Part shown: positions 1-9,201 of the stretch, one piece after another
Layout of the letters: each line of letters opens with the position of its first letter
Position numbering within the stretch: the stretch's first letter is position 1
DNA from: Roseovarius sp.
GTDB taxonomy: Bacteria; Pseudomonadota; Alphaproteobacteria; Rhodobacterales; Rhodobacteraceae
Length of the DNA: 64,000 nt
Direction: 5' to 3'
Assembly: GCA_014359765.1 (NCBI GenBank)
Contig: JACIYT010000002.1
Span: 62,001-126,000 of the forward strand
Position numbers and translations under genes: made by a program
Notes under the pieces: generated by a model
Database searches by the model: none
Told to the model about the DNA's origin: nothing
The model's input: only the letters and a program-made list of their open reading frames with translations

Positions 1-1
1 G

Positions 2-139
2 GTTCTGGTCGCCAACCTGCACAACCATGCCGCCAATATCTGCATCGAGGTGGGCCGCCAGAACACGCCCGGCCATAACCGGCCAAGCTTTGACGATCTC
101 GATGAGGCGCTCAGGGCCCTCAGGCAGGAGGTCGCATGA
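2..139 (+). CDS. motA: Flagellar motor stator protein MotA, C-terminal end (partial)
   Basis: The window opens inside a reading frame whose last 45 residues end in IEVGRQNTPGHNRPSFDD followed by an acidic helix. The pattern VE.GR..(P)...RPSF.(E/D)L(E/D)EA.R is the usual C-terminal signature of MotA, the inner-membrane stator subunit that couples proton flow to flagellar rotation. Only the cytoplasmic tail is visible, so the membrane helices cannot be checked. The stop codon overlaps the ATG of the next gene (ATGA), which places it as the upstream member of the plus-strand flagellar operon that continues to flhA-fliR-flhB. The assignment rests on a short motif plus context. Confidence 0.75.
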   Translation, partial: VLVANLHNHAANICIEVGRQNTPGHNRPSFDDLDEALRALRQEVA

Positions 140-2361
140 TCCGCACGGCGCTGTTCGTCCTGTCGCTGCTCTTCACCGCGCCCGTCATGGCGCAGGGCGT
201 GCCCGTTCGCTCGGGGGCGCATGACGGGTTCGACCGGCTGACAATCGATTTGCCCCGCCGGATCGCCTATCGAATCGAGCCGGACGCGGACGGGGCGACA
301 ATCGTCTTCGATGCGCAGGGCCTGCGGTTTGACCTCGGTGCCGTCTTTGCCCGTATCGACCGAAGGCGCCTGCGCGATGTCGTCGCGCCCCCGGGGCAGG
401 GGCGCTTGCGCCTCGAGCTTGCTTGCGATTGTGAACTGCGCCCGTTCTGGCATGGTCGGGCGCTGCTTGTCATCGACATCGCCGAACGGCCGTCTGGCCC
501 GAGGCGCGCGTCCCCCGTGTCGCGGCCTGCCCTGCGTCCCGTGCTCCCCGTGCCGTCCCCCGCCGCCGATGCGCTGGCCGCGCGTCTCGGCCCGCCGCCG
601 GTGCCGGAGATGACCGCCGAATCCCCCCCACCGGCGCCGCCTCCCGATCTCGAGGCGATGCGCGCGGCCTTGCTGAATCAGCTCGGACGCGCCGTGAGCC
701 AGGGCCTTGTCTCGGCTGCGCCGGAGGCGCACCAGCGCGATCTCGTGCCCCCCGCGGCCGAGGCACCCGGCCCTGTTGTGGACGATACCGCGCCATTGCC
801 GCCCGAGCGCCCCGCTGCCCCCGCTGCCCCTGTCTCCCTGCGCGCCCGCACCAGCATGGACCGCGATGTGACGGGGCCGCGCGTTCACGCGGCCCCACCT
901 TCGCCCGCGCCGGACTGTCCTGCAACAGAGCTCCTCGACGTTCCGTCCTGGGGTGGCCCCGAGGGTCTGCCGGCCGATATGGGGCGCCTTTACCGCGCTC
1001 TTTTCGGCGAGTTTGATGTGGTTGACCCGAAAGCGGCACAGGCGCTTGCGCGGCTCTACATTCATCACGGCTTTGGCGCCGAGGCGCGCCAGGTTCTCGG
1101 CCTTGCGGGGCGGGCTGATAGCGAGGTCAGGTTGCTCGGGGAACTCGCGCTTCTCGTCGATCAGGAGCTTCTGCCCGGCGACTCCGTGTTGCGCCGGTCC
1201 ATCGACTGTGGCGAGCCGGCGGTGTTCTGGGCGCTGCTGGCGCTCGGGTCAGTTGACGAGGCGCTGGTCTTCGACCATGCGGCGCTGAGGCGCAGTTTCG
1301 CCGCCCTGCCTGCCGGGTTGCGCAACCGTCTTGGCCCGGGGCTCGTGCGCCGCCTGGTGGCGGTCGGCCATTTCGACACGGCCCGACATCTCCAGCGCAT
1401 GATCGACCGGGTTGCCGAACCGGGAGAGCCTGAAATCGGGCTCGCGCGCGCCGATCTGGCCGAACATGCGGCACAACCGGACGCGCAGGCGCTGGCCGAG
1501 GTCAGTCGCACCAACTCTGCCCAGGCCGCCGAGGCGCTTGCCCGCGAAATCGAAGGCGCCCTTGCGCGGGGTGTGCCGGTAACCATGGACAAGGCACAGC
1601 TGGCCGGGGCCTATGCGCTCGAGTTGCGCGACACGCCGATCGGCGGGCGGCTGGCGGTGGCTCATGTCTCGGCGCTGGCAGCATCCGGGGCCTTTGACGA
1701 GGCCGCGACCGAGTTCGACCGCCTCGCTCCCGATCCGGCGCATCCCGTCGCGCGGGCCATGGGCGCGAATGTCCTGAGGGAGATCACCCGTTCCGCCGAC
1801 GATCTCACCTTCCTGCGATATGTGCTCGGCGACCGTTTCCTGCCTCCCGGGGCCATGCCCGAATCGCTTGCCGCGGCGATTGCCCGCCGCCTGCTGGATA
1901 CCGGCTTTGCCGAGGCGGCCGATCGCATCCTGCAGCCGGGGGCGACGGATCCGGCCCTGCGCCTCCTGCGCGCCGAGAGCGCCCTGATGCAGCAGCGTCC
2001 GGGCGAGGCCGAGCTTGCGCTTCTGGGTCTCGATGGGCCGGAAGCGGACCTGCTGCGCGCGCGCGCGCGCAGCCTGCGGGGCGATCATGCGACCGCGCAG
2101 GGCCTCTTTGCGGCGACTGATCTGCCCCCCGAGGCCGACCGGGCCGCGCTCCATTCGCGCGACCCCGAGGCGCTCTCGCGCGCCTCCGATCCGCTTTTGC
2201 GCAGGCTGGGAGATCTCCTGCGAGACCCGCCCGGGCCCGCAGACGATGCCGGGGCCGCGATCGATCGGACAGAGGCCCTTCTGGCGGAGACCGAGATCGC
2301 CCGCGCAACGCTTGCGCGGCTTCTCGACGAGTTCCCTCCGCCATCAGTTGATGCGCAATGA
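136..2361 (+). CDS. Secreted helical-repeat (TPR-like) protein of the flagellar cluster
   Basis: A 741-residue protein with a clear signal peptide (MIRTALFVLSLLFTAPVMAQG), so it is predicted to be periplasmic. Residues about 22-115 form a beta-rich N-terminal domain ending in a hydrophobic strand (ALLVIDIAE). Residues about 120-260 are a low-complexity Pro/Ala linker. The rest is Ala/Leu-rich alpha-helical repeat sequence of TPR or Sel1 flavour. It overlaps motA by an ATGA junction and precedes a transglycosylase and flhA. That position is, as I recall, shared by uncharacterised proteins in other roseobacter flagellar loci. A role in motor or stator assembly is inference from context only; no catalytic motif is visible. 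Confidence 0.8.
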   Translation: MIRTALFVLSLLFTAPVMAQGVPVRSGAHDGFDRLTIDLPRRIAYRIEPDADGATIVFDAQGLRFDLGAVFARIDRRRLRDVVAPPGQGRLRLELACDCELRPFWHGRALLVIDIAERPSGPRRASPVSRPALRPVLPVPSPAADALAARLGPPPVPEMTAESPPPAPPPDLEAMRAALLNQLGRAVSQGLVSAAPEAHQRDLVPPAAEAPGPVVDDTAPLPPERPAAPAAPVSLRARTSMDRDVTGPRVHAAPPSPAPDCPATELLDVPSWGGPEGLPADMGRLYRALFGEFDVVDPKAAQALARLYIHHGFGAEARQVLGLAGRADSEVRLLGELALLVDQELLPGDSVLRRSIDCGEPAVFWALLALGSVDEALVFDHAALRRSFAALPAGLRNRLGPGLVRRLVAVGHFDTARHLQRMIDRVAEPGEPEIGLARADLAEHAAQPDAQALAEVSRTNSAQAAEALAREIEGALARGVPVTMDKAQLAGAYALELRDTPIGGRLAVAHVSALAASGAFDEAATEFDRLAPDPAHPVARAMGANVLREITRSADDLTFLRYVLGDRFLPPGAMPESLAAAIARRLLDTGFAEAADRILQPGATDPALRLLRAESALMQQRPGEAELALLGLDGPEADLLRARARSLRGDHATAQGLFAATDLPPEADRAALHSRDPEALSRASDPLLRRLGDLLRDPPGPADDAGAAIDRTEALLAETEIARATLARLLDEFPPPSVDAQ

Positions 2362-2439
2362 TCTGTCGCGCGCTTACCGAATCTCAACCTGTCGCTGGCA
2401 TGTTGAGGCAGGACAATCACGTCGCAGCCCCGTTGTGGA

Positions 2440-3171
2440 ATGGACGATCCCTTGCAGAAAACTCTCCTTTCATGCGTCTTCATGCTGATGCTTCTGGGCG
2501 CCGCGCTGCCTGTGCCCCGGGCCATGGCCCGAGCCGAGCTTTGCGATGCGGCGGCGCAACATGCGGCGCGGCGGACCGGGGTGCCACTGCCGGTCATGCA
2601 AGCGATCACGCGTGTCGAAACGGGCCGCGCACGAGGCCGCGGCCTCGAACCCTGGCCGTGGACCGTCAACATGGAGGGCAAGGGCTACTGGTTCGAGACC
2701 CGCGCCGAGGCGGAGGCCTTTGTCGCGCGGGCCGTGAAACAGGGCGCCCGCAGCTTCGATATTGGCTGTTTCCAGATCAATCACCGCTGGCACGGCGCGG
2801 CCTTCCGGTCACCCGCCGAGATGTTCGATCCGCACAGCAATGCCGCCTATGCGGCGCGTTTTCTCAGGGAACTCCATGAGGAAAGCGGGAACTGGTCGAT
2901 CGCGGCTGGCTGGTTCCATTCCCGCACACCCGCGCGCGCGCAAACCTATCAGGCCCGTTTCGAGCGTGTGCGCGCCGCGCTCGAAGCGGGTCCCGCTCCC
3001 GCGACAGCGGCCCTGCCGCGCAAGGGGCCGTCCGGAGGGGATCCCGCGCCCAACAGCTTTCCGCTGCTGGCCGGCGGTGCCTCGGGGGCGGCGCCCGGAT
3101 CGCTTGTGGGGCTCGCTCGTCCCGTGCGCGGGCCGCTCCTGCCGGCGCTCTTTGCCGCCCGAGGCTCCTGA
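2440..3171 (+). CDS. Lytic transglycosylase, SLT-domain, flagellum-associated
   Basis: A 243-residue exported protein with a short N-terminal extension followed by a hydrophobic signal segment (residues about 8-29). The SLT-like fold contains the family signatures ITRVETG, with the Glu as likely catalytic acid, FDIGCFQINHRWH, and a NAAYAARFLREL/SIAAGWFHSR tail. Such enzymes cleave the peptidoglycan glycan strand in the periplasm and often open a passage for the flagellar rod. The C-terminal 70 residues are Pro/Gly-rich. The gene sits 78 bp after the helical-repeat protein and 3 bp before flhA, consistent with one operon. The ribosome-binding site at the chosen ATG is weak; downstream Met codons fall within the signal peptide. 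Confidence 0.82.
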   Translation: MDDPLQKTLLSCVFMLMLLGAALPVPRAMARAELCDAAAQHAARRTGVPLPVMQAITRVETGRARGRGLEPWPWTVNMEGKGYWFETRAEAEAFVARAVKQGARSFDIGCFQINHRWHGAAFRSPAEMFDPHSNAAYAARFLRELHEESGNWSIAAGWFHSRTPARAQTYQARFERVRAALEAGPAPATAALPRKGPSGGDPAPNSFPLLAGGASGAAPGSLVGLARPVRGPLLPALFAARGS

Positions 3172-3174
3172 ACC

Positions 3175-5256
3175 ATGCCGCGCCTGACCCCCGGCCAGCT
3201 CTTTCAGCCGACCGTGCTCCTTGCGCTCGCGCTCATGGCGATCATCACGATGATGATCCTGCCGATGCCGGCCTTTGTCCTCGATGTGGGGCTCGCGGCC
3301 TCCTTTGCGCTCGCCATCCTGATCTTTACCATCACGCTGTTCATCGAACGCCCGCTCGATTTCTCCTCCTTCCCGTCGATTCTGCTCGCGTCGCTCATGT
3401 TGCGGCTTTCGCTCAACGTCTCTTCGACGAAGCTGATCATCGGGCAGGGCCATACCGGCACCTCGGCCGCCGGCAATGTGATCGAGGGCTTTGCCAATTT
3501 CGTCATGGCGGGCAGTGTCTTTCTCGGGCTGGTGGTCTTTGGCGTGCTTCTCATCGTCAATTTTCTCGTCATCACGAAGGGGGCCGCGCGCATGGCAGAG
3601 GTCGGCGCGCGCTTTGCCCTTGACGCCATGCCGGGCAAGCAGCTTGCCATTGACAGCGACATGTCCGCGGGCGCCATCACCCATGAGGAGGCGCGTGAGC
3701 GCCGCGCCCGCGAACAGCAGGAAACGACCTTCTTCGGATCGCTCGACGGGGCATCGAAATTCGTCAAGGGCGATGCCGTCGCGGGCCTGCTGATCACGCT
3801 TCTCAACCTGGTCATGGGTCTTGTCATGGGCACGGTCGTGCATGACATGCCGCTCGGCCGCGCCTTCGAAACCTATGCCATCCTCACCGTTGGCGACGGG
3901 TTGGTCACGCAGATCCCGGCGGTGGTCATTTCGATTGCGACAGCGCTCCTGCTCGCACGTGGCGGAACGCTCGGCGCGACCGATGCGGCCATGGCCGCCC
4001 AGATCGGGCGCCACCCGGCGGCGCTTGCCACGGTGGCGGTGCTGATGGGGCTCTTTGCGCTGGTGCCGGGGCTGCCCTTCGTGCCATTCCTCATTGGCGG
4101 GCTCGTGCTCGGGGCTCTGGCGTTCACGGGGCACCGGCGCCGGTCGCGAGCCGCACCGGCCGGGGCGATGGCCATGCCCGCCCCCGCGCCCGAGCCGTCG
4201 ATGGGCGATGTTCTGGACCTCGACGATATTCACGTGGAATTCGCCCCCGATCTCGTCAACATGGTGCTCGATCCGGGCGAGGGGCTCGATGCCCGCATTG
4301 CCAACATGCGGCGCCATATCGCTACCCGATATGGCCTCATCCTGCCCGAGATCCGGCTCACCGATGATGCGGGCCTGCCCTCCGGAAGCTATGTCATCCG
4401 GGTGCACGGGGTGGAGCAGGCCAGGGCCGCGCTGCGCCCTGACAACCTGCTCGCGCTCGATCCCGAGAGCCATCCCGCCCTGCCGGCGGGCGAGATGGTG
4501 CGCGAGCCGGTCTATGGCGCGCCGGCCCGCTGGATCCCTTCGGCGGCGCGCGATACGGCGGCGCTCGACGGGGCGACGCTGGTGACCCCGACGGAGGTGC
4601 TGGCCACCCACCTTCTCGAGGTGATTCGCCGTAACCTGAGCCGCCTGTTGACCATGAAGGCAATGCGGCGCCTGCTCGACGAGATGGTAAACCTCTCCGA
4701 TCGTGCCCGCGCCGATGCCAATCGCAAGCTGCTCGAAGACATGATCCCCGATCGCATCGCCCCGGACCTGCTGCATGCGGTGCTCCGGCTGCTGCTGGCC
4801 GAACAGGTGTCGATCCGCAACCTGCCGCTGATCATCGAGGCCGCAGCCGAGGGGCGTCAGGGCGGCGCCTCCCCCGAGGCGGTGTGCGAGCATGTCCGGC
4901 AGCGCCTCGGCTTTCAGCTCGTGGCCGAGCTGACCCGCCCGGACGGCACCCTGCCGCTCATCCAGCTCGCCCCCGAATGGGAGGACCGATTTGCCACCTA
5001 CCAGATCGAGGCCGAGCGCGGCAGGCTGGACGTGGCCCTCCCGCCCGAGCTGTTCAACGCGCTCACCGCCGCAGCCGCCGAGGCGGTGAACGCGGCCCAG
5101 GAAAAGGGCATCGCGCCAGCCATCGTCACCTCGACGCCGCGGCGACGATTCCTGCGCACGGCGCTCGCCGCGCGGCAGATCAGCGCGCCGGTCCTCTCGT
5201 TCGAGGAAATCGGGACCGAAGCGAGGCCCGCCCTCGTCGGCACGGTGGCGGCATGA
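3175..5256 (+). CDS. flhA: Flagellar type III export gate protein FlhA
   Basis: A 693-residue protein of normal FlhA length. The N-terminal 320 residues contain about eight hydrophobic segments, with the family signature LDFSSFPSILLASLMLRLSL at about 60-80 and the conserved cytoplasmic loop containing ALDAMPGKQLAIDSD and EARERRAREQQE. The C-terminal 350 residues are the soluble cytoplasmic domain that docks export chaperones. FlhA forms the nonameric ring of the flagellar secretion gate and couples export to the proton gradient. The stop codon overlaps the fliR start (ATGA), so the two are translationally coupled. Confidence 0.97.
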   Translation: MPRLTPGQLFQPTVLLALALMAIITMMILPMPAFVLDVGLAASFALAILIFTITLFIERPLDFSSFPSILLASLMLRLSLNVSSTKLIIGQGHTGTSAAGNVIEGFANFVMAGSVFLGLVVFGVLLIVNFLVITKGAARMAEVGARFALDAMPGKQLAIDSDMSAGAITHEEARERRAREQQETTFFGSLDGASKFVKGDAVAGLLITLLNLVMGLVMGTVVHDMPLGRAFETYAILTVGDGLVTQIPAVVISIATALLLARGGTLGATDAAMAAQIGRHPAALATVAVLMGLFALVPGLPFVPFLIGGLVLGALAFTGHRRRSRAAPAGAMAMPAPAPEPSMGDVLDLDDIHVEFAPDLVNMVLDPGEGLDARIANMRRHIATRYGLILPEIRLTDDAGLPSGSYVIRVHGVEQARAALRPDNLLALDPESHPALPAGEMVREPVYGAPARWIPSAARDTAALDGATLVTPTEVLATHLLEVIRRNLSRLLTMKAMRRLLDEMVNLSDRARADANRKLLEDMIPDRIAPDLLHAVLRLLLAEQVSIRNLPLIIEAAAEGRQGGASPEAVCEHVRQRLGFQLVAELTRPDGTLPLIQLAPEWEDRFATYQIEAERGRLDVALPPELFNALTAAAAEAVNAAQEKGIAPAIVTSTPRRRFLRTALAARQISAPVLSFEEIGTEARPALVGTVAA

Positions 5257-6026
5257 CGGGGCTGGCGGGGCTCCTGCCGCTCGTGCAGGATCTGCTTTGG
5301 CTCCATGCCCTCGTGTTTCTCAGGGTTGCGCCGCTCGTCGCGCTTTTCCCCGGCTTCGGGGAGAGCACGGTGCCCATGCGCATCAAGCTTGGCCTCGCGC
5401 TCGGTCTCGCGGCGATCGTCACCCCCGCCGTCGCGCCCGAGATCATCGCCGCGCTGCCCCGTGACGTGCCGTTCCTGCGGATTGTCCTGACCGAGACCGG
5501 CATCGGCCTGATGCTCGGGATCGGTATCCGGCTTTTCGTGCTGGCCCTTCAGACCGCGGGGGCGATGGCCGCGCAGTCCACCTCGCTGTCGCAGATCCTC
5601 GGCACGGCGGGGGCCACGCCGATGCCCGCCATCGGGCATCTGCTCGTGACCGGGGCGCTGGCGCTTGCGATGATGCTGGGGCTGCATCTTCGCATCGCCG
5701 AACTCGTGGTCGGCAGCTACCGCCTTCTGCCACTCGGGTTGCCGCCGCTCGCGGCGACCGTGACCGAATGGGGTATCGCCCGGGTGGCCCATGCCTTCGG
5801 CTTTGCCTTCACGCTGGCCGCGCCCTTTGTCATCGCCTCCACGCTCTACAACCTCACGCTCGGCATCATCAACCGCGCCATGCCGCAGCTCATGGTGGTC
5901 TTTGTCGGTGCGCCTGCGATCACGGGGGCGGGGCTGGTCCTCCTGATGCTGCTCGCGCCGGCGATGCTCGGCCTGTGGGCGGAGGCGCTTGGTGATTTCC
6001 TCGCCGATCCGATCGGGGCGCGCTGA
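5253..6026 (+). CDS. fliR: Flagellar biosynthetic protein FliR
   Basis: A 257-residue integral membrane protein with six or more hydrophobic stretches. It contains LFPGFGESTVPMRIKLGLAL near the N-terminus, the usual position of the FliR signature, and INRAMPQLMVVFVGAPA near the C-terminus, which matches the conserved N-x-x-MPQ-x motif. FliR builds the export-gate core with FliP and FliQ. I chose the ATG at 5253 because it overlaps the flhA stop; a longer in-frame ORF reaches back into flhA but lacks hydrophobic character there. The stop overlaps the flhB start by one base. fliQ lies in the opposite operon and fliP is not in the window. Confidence 0.95.
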   Translation: MTGLAGLLPLVQDLLWLHALVFLRVAPLVALFPGFGESTVPMRIKLGLALGLAAIVTPAVAPEIIAALPRDVPFLRIVLTETGIGLMLGIGIRLFVLALQTAGAMAAQSTSLSQILGTAGATPMPAIGHLLVTGALALAMMLGLHLRIAELVVGSYRLLPLGLPPLAATVTEWGIARVAHAFGFAFTLAAPFVIASTLYNLTLGIINRAMPQLMVVFVGAPAITGAGLVLLMLLAPAMLGLWAEALGDFLADPIGAR

Positions 6027-7123
6027 TGGCCGAGGGGCAGGAAGAGGGCGAAAAGACCCACGAGGCGACGCCGCAAAAGCTTGAAAAGGCGCGTGAAAAG
6101 GGCGAGATCGCGCGCTCGGCCGATCTCTATACCGCAGGTTCCTATGCGGGTTTCGTGCTGGCGGCGCTGGCGCTTGGCGCGGGGTCGGTCATGGAGGCCG
6201 GATCGCTGCTGATGCGCCTGCTCGATCAGCCGGACCGGCTGGCCGAAGTGATTTTCGCGGGCAGGGGCGGGGGTGCGGGCGGGGCGGCGCTTGGCGGGCT
6301 GACAGCGGGGATCGTGCTGGCCCTCGCGATCTGGTTCGTGTTGCCCGGGACGGGGGCGCTTCTGTCCGTGATCGCGCAGCGTAGCCTCATCTTCACGCCA
6401 TCGAAGCTCGCGCCGAAACTCTCGCGCATCAATCCGGTCCAGAACGCGCGGAACAAATACGGCCCCGGCGGGCTCTTCGAATTTGCCAAGAGCGCGGTCA
6501 AGCTCGCGGCCTATTGCCTGCTTCTGGGCATCTACCTGAGCGGCCAGTTGCCGCGTCTCGCGGCCACGCTCCATGCCACGCCGGGGCAGATCGGCGCGGT
6601 GATGGCGGATATGGTGGTGGAATTTCTCGGTGTCGTCCTGCTCCTGGCGCTGGCCATCGGTGCGGTCGATTTCCTCTGGCAGCGCTTCGATCATGCCCGC
6701 CGCCAGCGAATGTCGCACAAGGAAATCCGTGACGAGCACAAGGAGAGCGAGGGCGATCCTCACATGAAGCAGCAGCGCCGCCAGAAGGGTATGGACATCG
6801 CCGCGCGGCAGATGATGGCCGAGGTGCCGAAGGCCGATGTGGTGATCGTCAACCCCACCCATTACGCGGTGGCGCTCAAATGGAGCCGCAGGCCCGGCGC
6901 GGCGCCGGTTTGTGTTGCCAAGGGGGTCGATCACATGGCCCGCACGATCCGCGAGACGGCCCATGAACACGGCGTGCCGATCCACAGCGATCCGCCCGCC
7001 GCCCGCGCGCTCCATGCCGAGACGGCGATCGGACAGGAAATCGACCCACGCCATTACCGCGCCGTCGCCGCCGCGATCCGCTTTGCCGATGCCATGCGCC
7101 GCAAGGCGAGGTCCTTTGGATGA
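6026..7123 (+). CDS. flhB: Flagellar export switch protein FlhB
   Basis: A 365-residue protein starting MAEGQEEGEKTHEATPQKLEKAREKGE, the standard FlhB N-terminus, followed by four membrane segments between about residues 30 and 215. The cytoplasmic tail contains the autocleavage motif NPTHYAVAL, where FlhB cuts itself between Asn and Pro to switch export from rod/hook to filament substrates. The start overlaps the fliR stop (TGATG) and the end overlaps the next gene (ATGA), so this is a tightly coupled operon. No unusual residue is visible at the cleavage site. Confidence 0.97.
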   Translation: MAEGQEEGEKTHEATPQKLEKAREKGEIARSADLYTAGSYAGFVLAALALGAGSVMEAGSLLMRLLDQPDRLAEVIFAGRGGGAGGAALGGLTAGIVLALAIWFVLPGTGALLSVIAQRSLIFTPSKLAPKLSRINPVQNARNKYGPGGLFEFAKSAVKLAAYCLLLGIYLSGQLPRLAATLHATPGQIGAVMADMVVEFLGVVLLLALAIGAVDFLWQRFDHARRQRMSHKEIRDEHKESEGDPHMKQQRRQKGMDIAARQMMAEVPKADVVIVNPTHYAVALKWSRRPGAAPVCVAKGVDHMARTIRETAHEHGVPIHSDPPAARALHAETAIGQEIDPRHYRAVAAAIRFADAMRRKARSFG

Positions 7124-7557
7124 GGGCGGGTGACGATCTCCGCGCGCTGGTCGCGCTGACGGCTGCGAAGCGCGATCGCGAGACGGCGCAGCTGCGTGAG
7201 ATCCAGGCCGAGGAGGCGCGGCTGCGTGCGGCGCTCGCGCGGCTCGACGCGCAGGCGGCCGAGGCCCGCGTGCTTCCCGAGGCGGCAATCGCGGGGTTGC
7301 GCGAAATCGGTGCGGATCTTTCCTGGCAGGGGTGGGTGGCGCGGCAGCGCGCTGCGCTCAATGCCGAGCTTTCGCTCGTCCTTGCACGCCGGGAAAAGGC
7401 CCTGCCGCCGCTGCGTCTCGCCTTTGGCAAGGCCGAGGCCGCAGAGATGCTCGCGGCGCGTCAGCTTGGCCTGGTCCGGGTGAGAACGACAGAACGCGAG
7501 GCGCGCGCCCTCGAGGAACTCGGGCTCATGGCGCGCGCGCGGGATCAGACGTCCTGA
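7120..7557 (+). CDS. Coiled-coil protein downstream of flhB (FliJ-like candidate)
   Basis: A 145-residue, almost wholly alpha-helical protein rich in Ala, Arg, Glu and Leu, with long heptad-like stretches at about residues 5-50 and 70-140 and no signal peptide or membrane segment. Its ATG overlaps the flhB stop, so it is co-translated with the export apparatus. Its size and two-helix coiled-coil character resemble FliJ, the export escort that sits with FliI. FliJ proteins are too divergent to confirm by eye, so this is a candidate only. Its last 13 bases overlap the 3' end of fliL, which runs on the other strand. Confidence 0.7.
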   Translation: MRAGDDLRALVALTAAKRDRETAQLREIQAEEARLRAALARLDAQAAEARVLPEAAIAGLREIGADLSWQGWVARQRAALNAELSLVLARREKALPPLRLAFGKAEAAEMLAARQLGLVRVRTTEREARALEELGLMARARDQTS

Positions 7558-8042
7558 CGGGCGATCTCGGTGATCAGGACGCTGTGCACATCCGTGCCGA
7601 GCAGCGTGCGCGCCTCCTCGAGCAGCATCCGGCGCAGCACGTCCATGCTGTTGGAATCGGTAAAGGCGCCGTCGAACCCGCCGCGATTGGCGTGGTCGAA
7701 CATCACCTGAAGAAAGGCGTCGCGCAGTTTCGGTTCGCGGGCAAAGACATCTTCGGACGCACCTTGCCGGACCTCGATGCTGAGCGACAGGATCACCATG
7801 GCCGTGACCCGCTCCCGCGCCACGATCGGCACGACGAACTGGTTGTTGAGGCGCACGAATTCCGTCCGCGCATTGCCCGGCGCATCGCCCTGTCCGTCCG
7901 CCGCGTCGTCCTTCCCGAGCGCGCTCTGCCCGGGGGCGGCGGCGCCCTCCTCGGGGGCGGGGGGGGCGAGCATGATCCCCGCCCCGATTCCCGCGCCAAG
8001 CCCCAGAAGCAGGAGGCCCGCCGGCATGAGAAGCCGCTTCAT
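7545..8042 (-). CDS. fliL: Flagellar basal-body-associated protein FliL
   Basis: A 165-residue protein with a single N-terminal membrane anchor (residues about 4-27), a Pro/Ala-rich linker, and a periplasmic domain beginning near residue 60. The domain carries the FliL-type pattern of strands followed by LRDAFLQVMF and a closing VLITEIARQ strand. FliL surrounds the stator and supports torque. It is the last gene of the nine-gene minus-strand operon that begins at flgB, 15 bp after flgH. Its 3' end overlaps the convergent coiled-coil gene by 13 bp, so the two flagellar operons end tail to tail without a separate terminator. Confidence 0.85.
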   Translation of the reverse strand: MKRLLMPAGLLLLGLGAGIGAGIMLAPPAPEEGAAAPGQSALGKDDAADGQGDAPGNARTEFVRLNNQFVVPIVARERVTAMVILSLSIEVRQGASEDVFAREPKLRDAFLQVMFDHANRGGFDGAFTDSNSMDVLRRMLLEEARTLLGTDVHSVLITEIARQDV

Positions 8043-8057
8043 CGCGCTGTCCCCCGC

Positions 8058-8780
8058 TCAGAATGGCAGGATCGCATCCAGCACCTGCTGGCCGATCCGC
8101 GGTTGCTGGACATCGGTGATCTGACCGCGCCCGCCGTAGGAAATGCGCGCGGCGGCGATCTTGTCATAGGTGATCTCGTTCTGCCGCGAGATGTCCTCGG
8201 GCCGGACGAATCCCGTGACCAGCAGCTCGCGCAGTTCGAAATTCACGCGGACCTCCTGCGAGCCCTGGATTTCCAGGACCCCGTTGGGCAGCACCTGCAT
8301 CACCGTCGCCGCAACGCGCAGCGTCAGTTCCTCGCTCCGCTTCACCGATCCATCGCCGCCGGATCGGCTGGAGGAATCGATGCCCACGGCTGGATCGAGG
8401 CTGGCACCCTCGGGCAGGCGTTTGTTGATGCGCTGTGGCAGGCCGAACAGATCCGGTATGGCAAGGTTTTCCGATCCCGTCCGCGCGCGCTCGGTCGAGT
8501 TGGAGATCTCTGCCTCCTCGTCGATCTCGACCACCACGGTCAGGATATCGCCGCGCCGCGCCGCCCGACGGTCCCCCAGCAGCGACTTTCGCCCGCCACT
8601 CCAGAGCGAGGATTGCTGCACCGGCACGCGCACGACGCCCTCCAGCGGCAGGCCGGGATCGAGCATGGCGAGTTTTTCGGTGGCGTTCATGGTCGGGGTG
8701 AAGCTCGGCGGCTTGCCGATGTGATCCATGCGCCCGCAACCTGCGAGCGCGACCATCAGCACCAGGGTCGTTCTCATCAT
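8058..8780 (-). CDS. flgH: Flagellar L-ring lipoprotein FlgH
   Basis: A 240-residue lipoprotein with signal peptide and lipobox LAGC at about residues 12-15, so it is predicted to be anchored in the outer membrane. The body contains the FlgH hallmarks SLWSGGRKSLLGDRRAARRGD, then DILTVVVEIDE and the C-terminal GFVRPEDISRQNEI segment. FlgH forms the L ring around the rod. The gene is 7 bp downstream of flgA and 15 bp upstream of fliL in the minus operon. Length is in the normal range. Confidence 0.95.
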   Translation of the reverse strand: MMRTTLVLMVALAGCGRMDHIGKPPSFTPTMNATEKLAMLDPGLPLEGVVRVPVQQSSLWSGGRKSLLGDRRAARRGDILTVVVEIDEEAEISNSTERARTGSENLAIPDLFGLPQRINKRLPEGASLDPAVGIDSSSRSGGDGSVKRSEELTLRVAATVMQVLPNGVLEIQGSQEVRVNFELRELLVTGFVRPEDISRQNEITYDKIAAARISYGGRGQITDVQQPRIGQQVLDAILPF

Positions 8781-8787
8781 CGCTCTC

Positions 8788-9201
8788 CTATCGTGACACC
8801 TCGATGCGCCCGTCGTCGGTCACGCGGCCCGTGACCGTGACGCGCGAGGACAGGTTCATCACCCGCAGGTATTCGCCCGGCCCGGCGCGGCCGAGCGCGC
8901 GCCCCTCGGTCTCGATCCGCAAGCCGCCCTGGCTATAGATCAGCGGCACCAACTGGTTGCGTTCGATGCTGGCGGGCGGGCCGATATCGCCCGGACGGAT
9001 CGCGCGGCCCGGATAGAGCGCGACGCGCGCCTCCTGCCCGATGATCGCCGCGAGCCCCGGCAGACCAGAGCCGCCCCCGTCCCGCAGGATCACGTCCTCG
9101 GGGGCGATGATTTCCTGCGGATGGATCACGCGCACCGGCTCGACCCGGTCGGCGAGCGCGGGCGCCGCCATCAGGACAAGGATCGCGGCCAGCCCCCGCA
9201 T
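8788..9201 (-). CDS. flgA: Flagellar P-ring assembly chaperone FlgA
   Basis: A 137-residue exported protein with a signal peptide (residues 1-17), then an SAF-type domain. The segments VRVIHPQEIIAPEDV, LYPGRAIRPGDIG and a C-terminal VTVTGRVTDDGRIEV match FlgA, which chaperones P-ring assembly in the periplasm. It is short compared with enteric FlgA (about 220 residues): the N-terminal domain is missing, which I believe is common in alphaproteobacteria. The start codon overlaps the flgG stop by one base. flgI itself is not in the window. Confidence 0.9.
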   Translation of the reverse strand: MRGLAAILVLMAAPALADRVEPVRVIHPQEIIAPEDVILRDGGGSGLPGLAAIIGQEARVALYPGRAIRPGDIGPPASIERNQLVPLIYSQGGLRIETEGRALGRAGPGEYLRVMNLSSRVTVTGRVTDDGRIEVSR

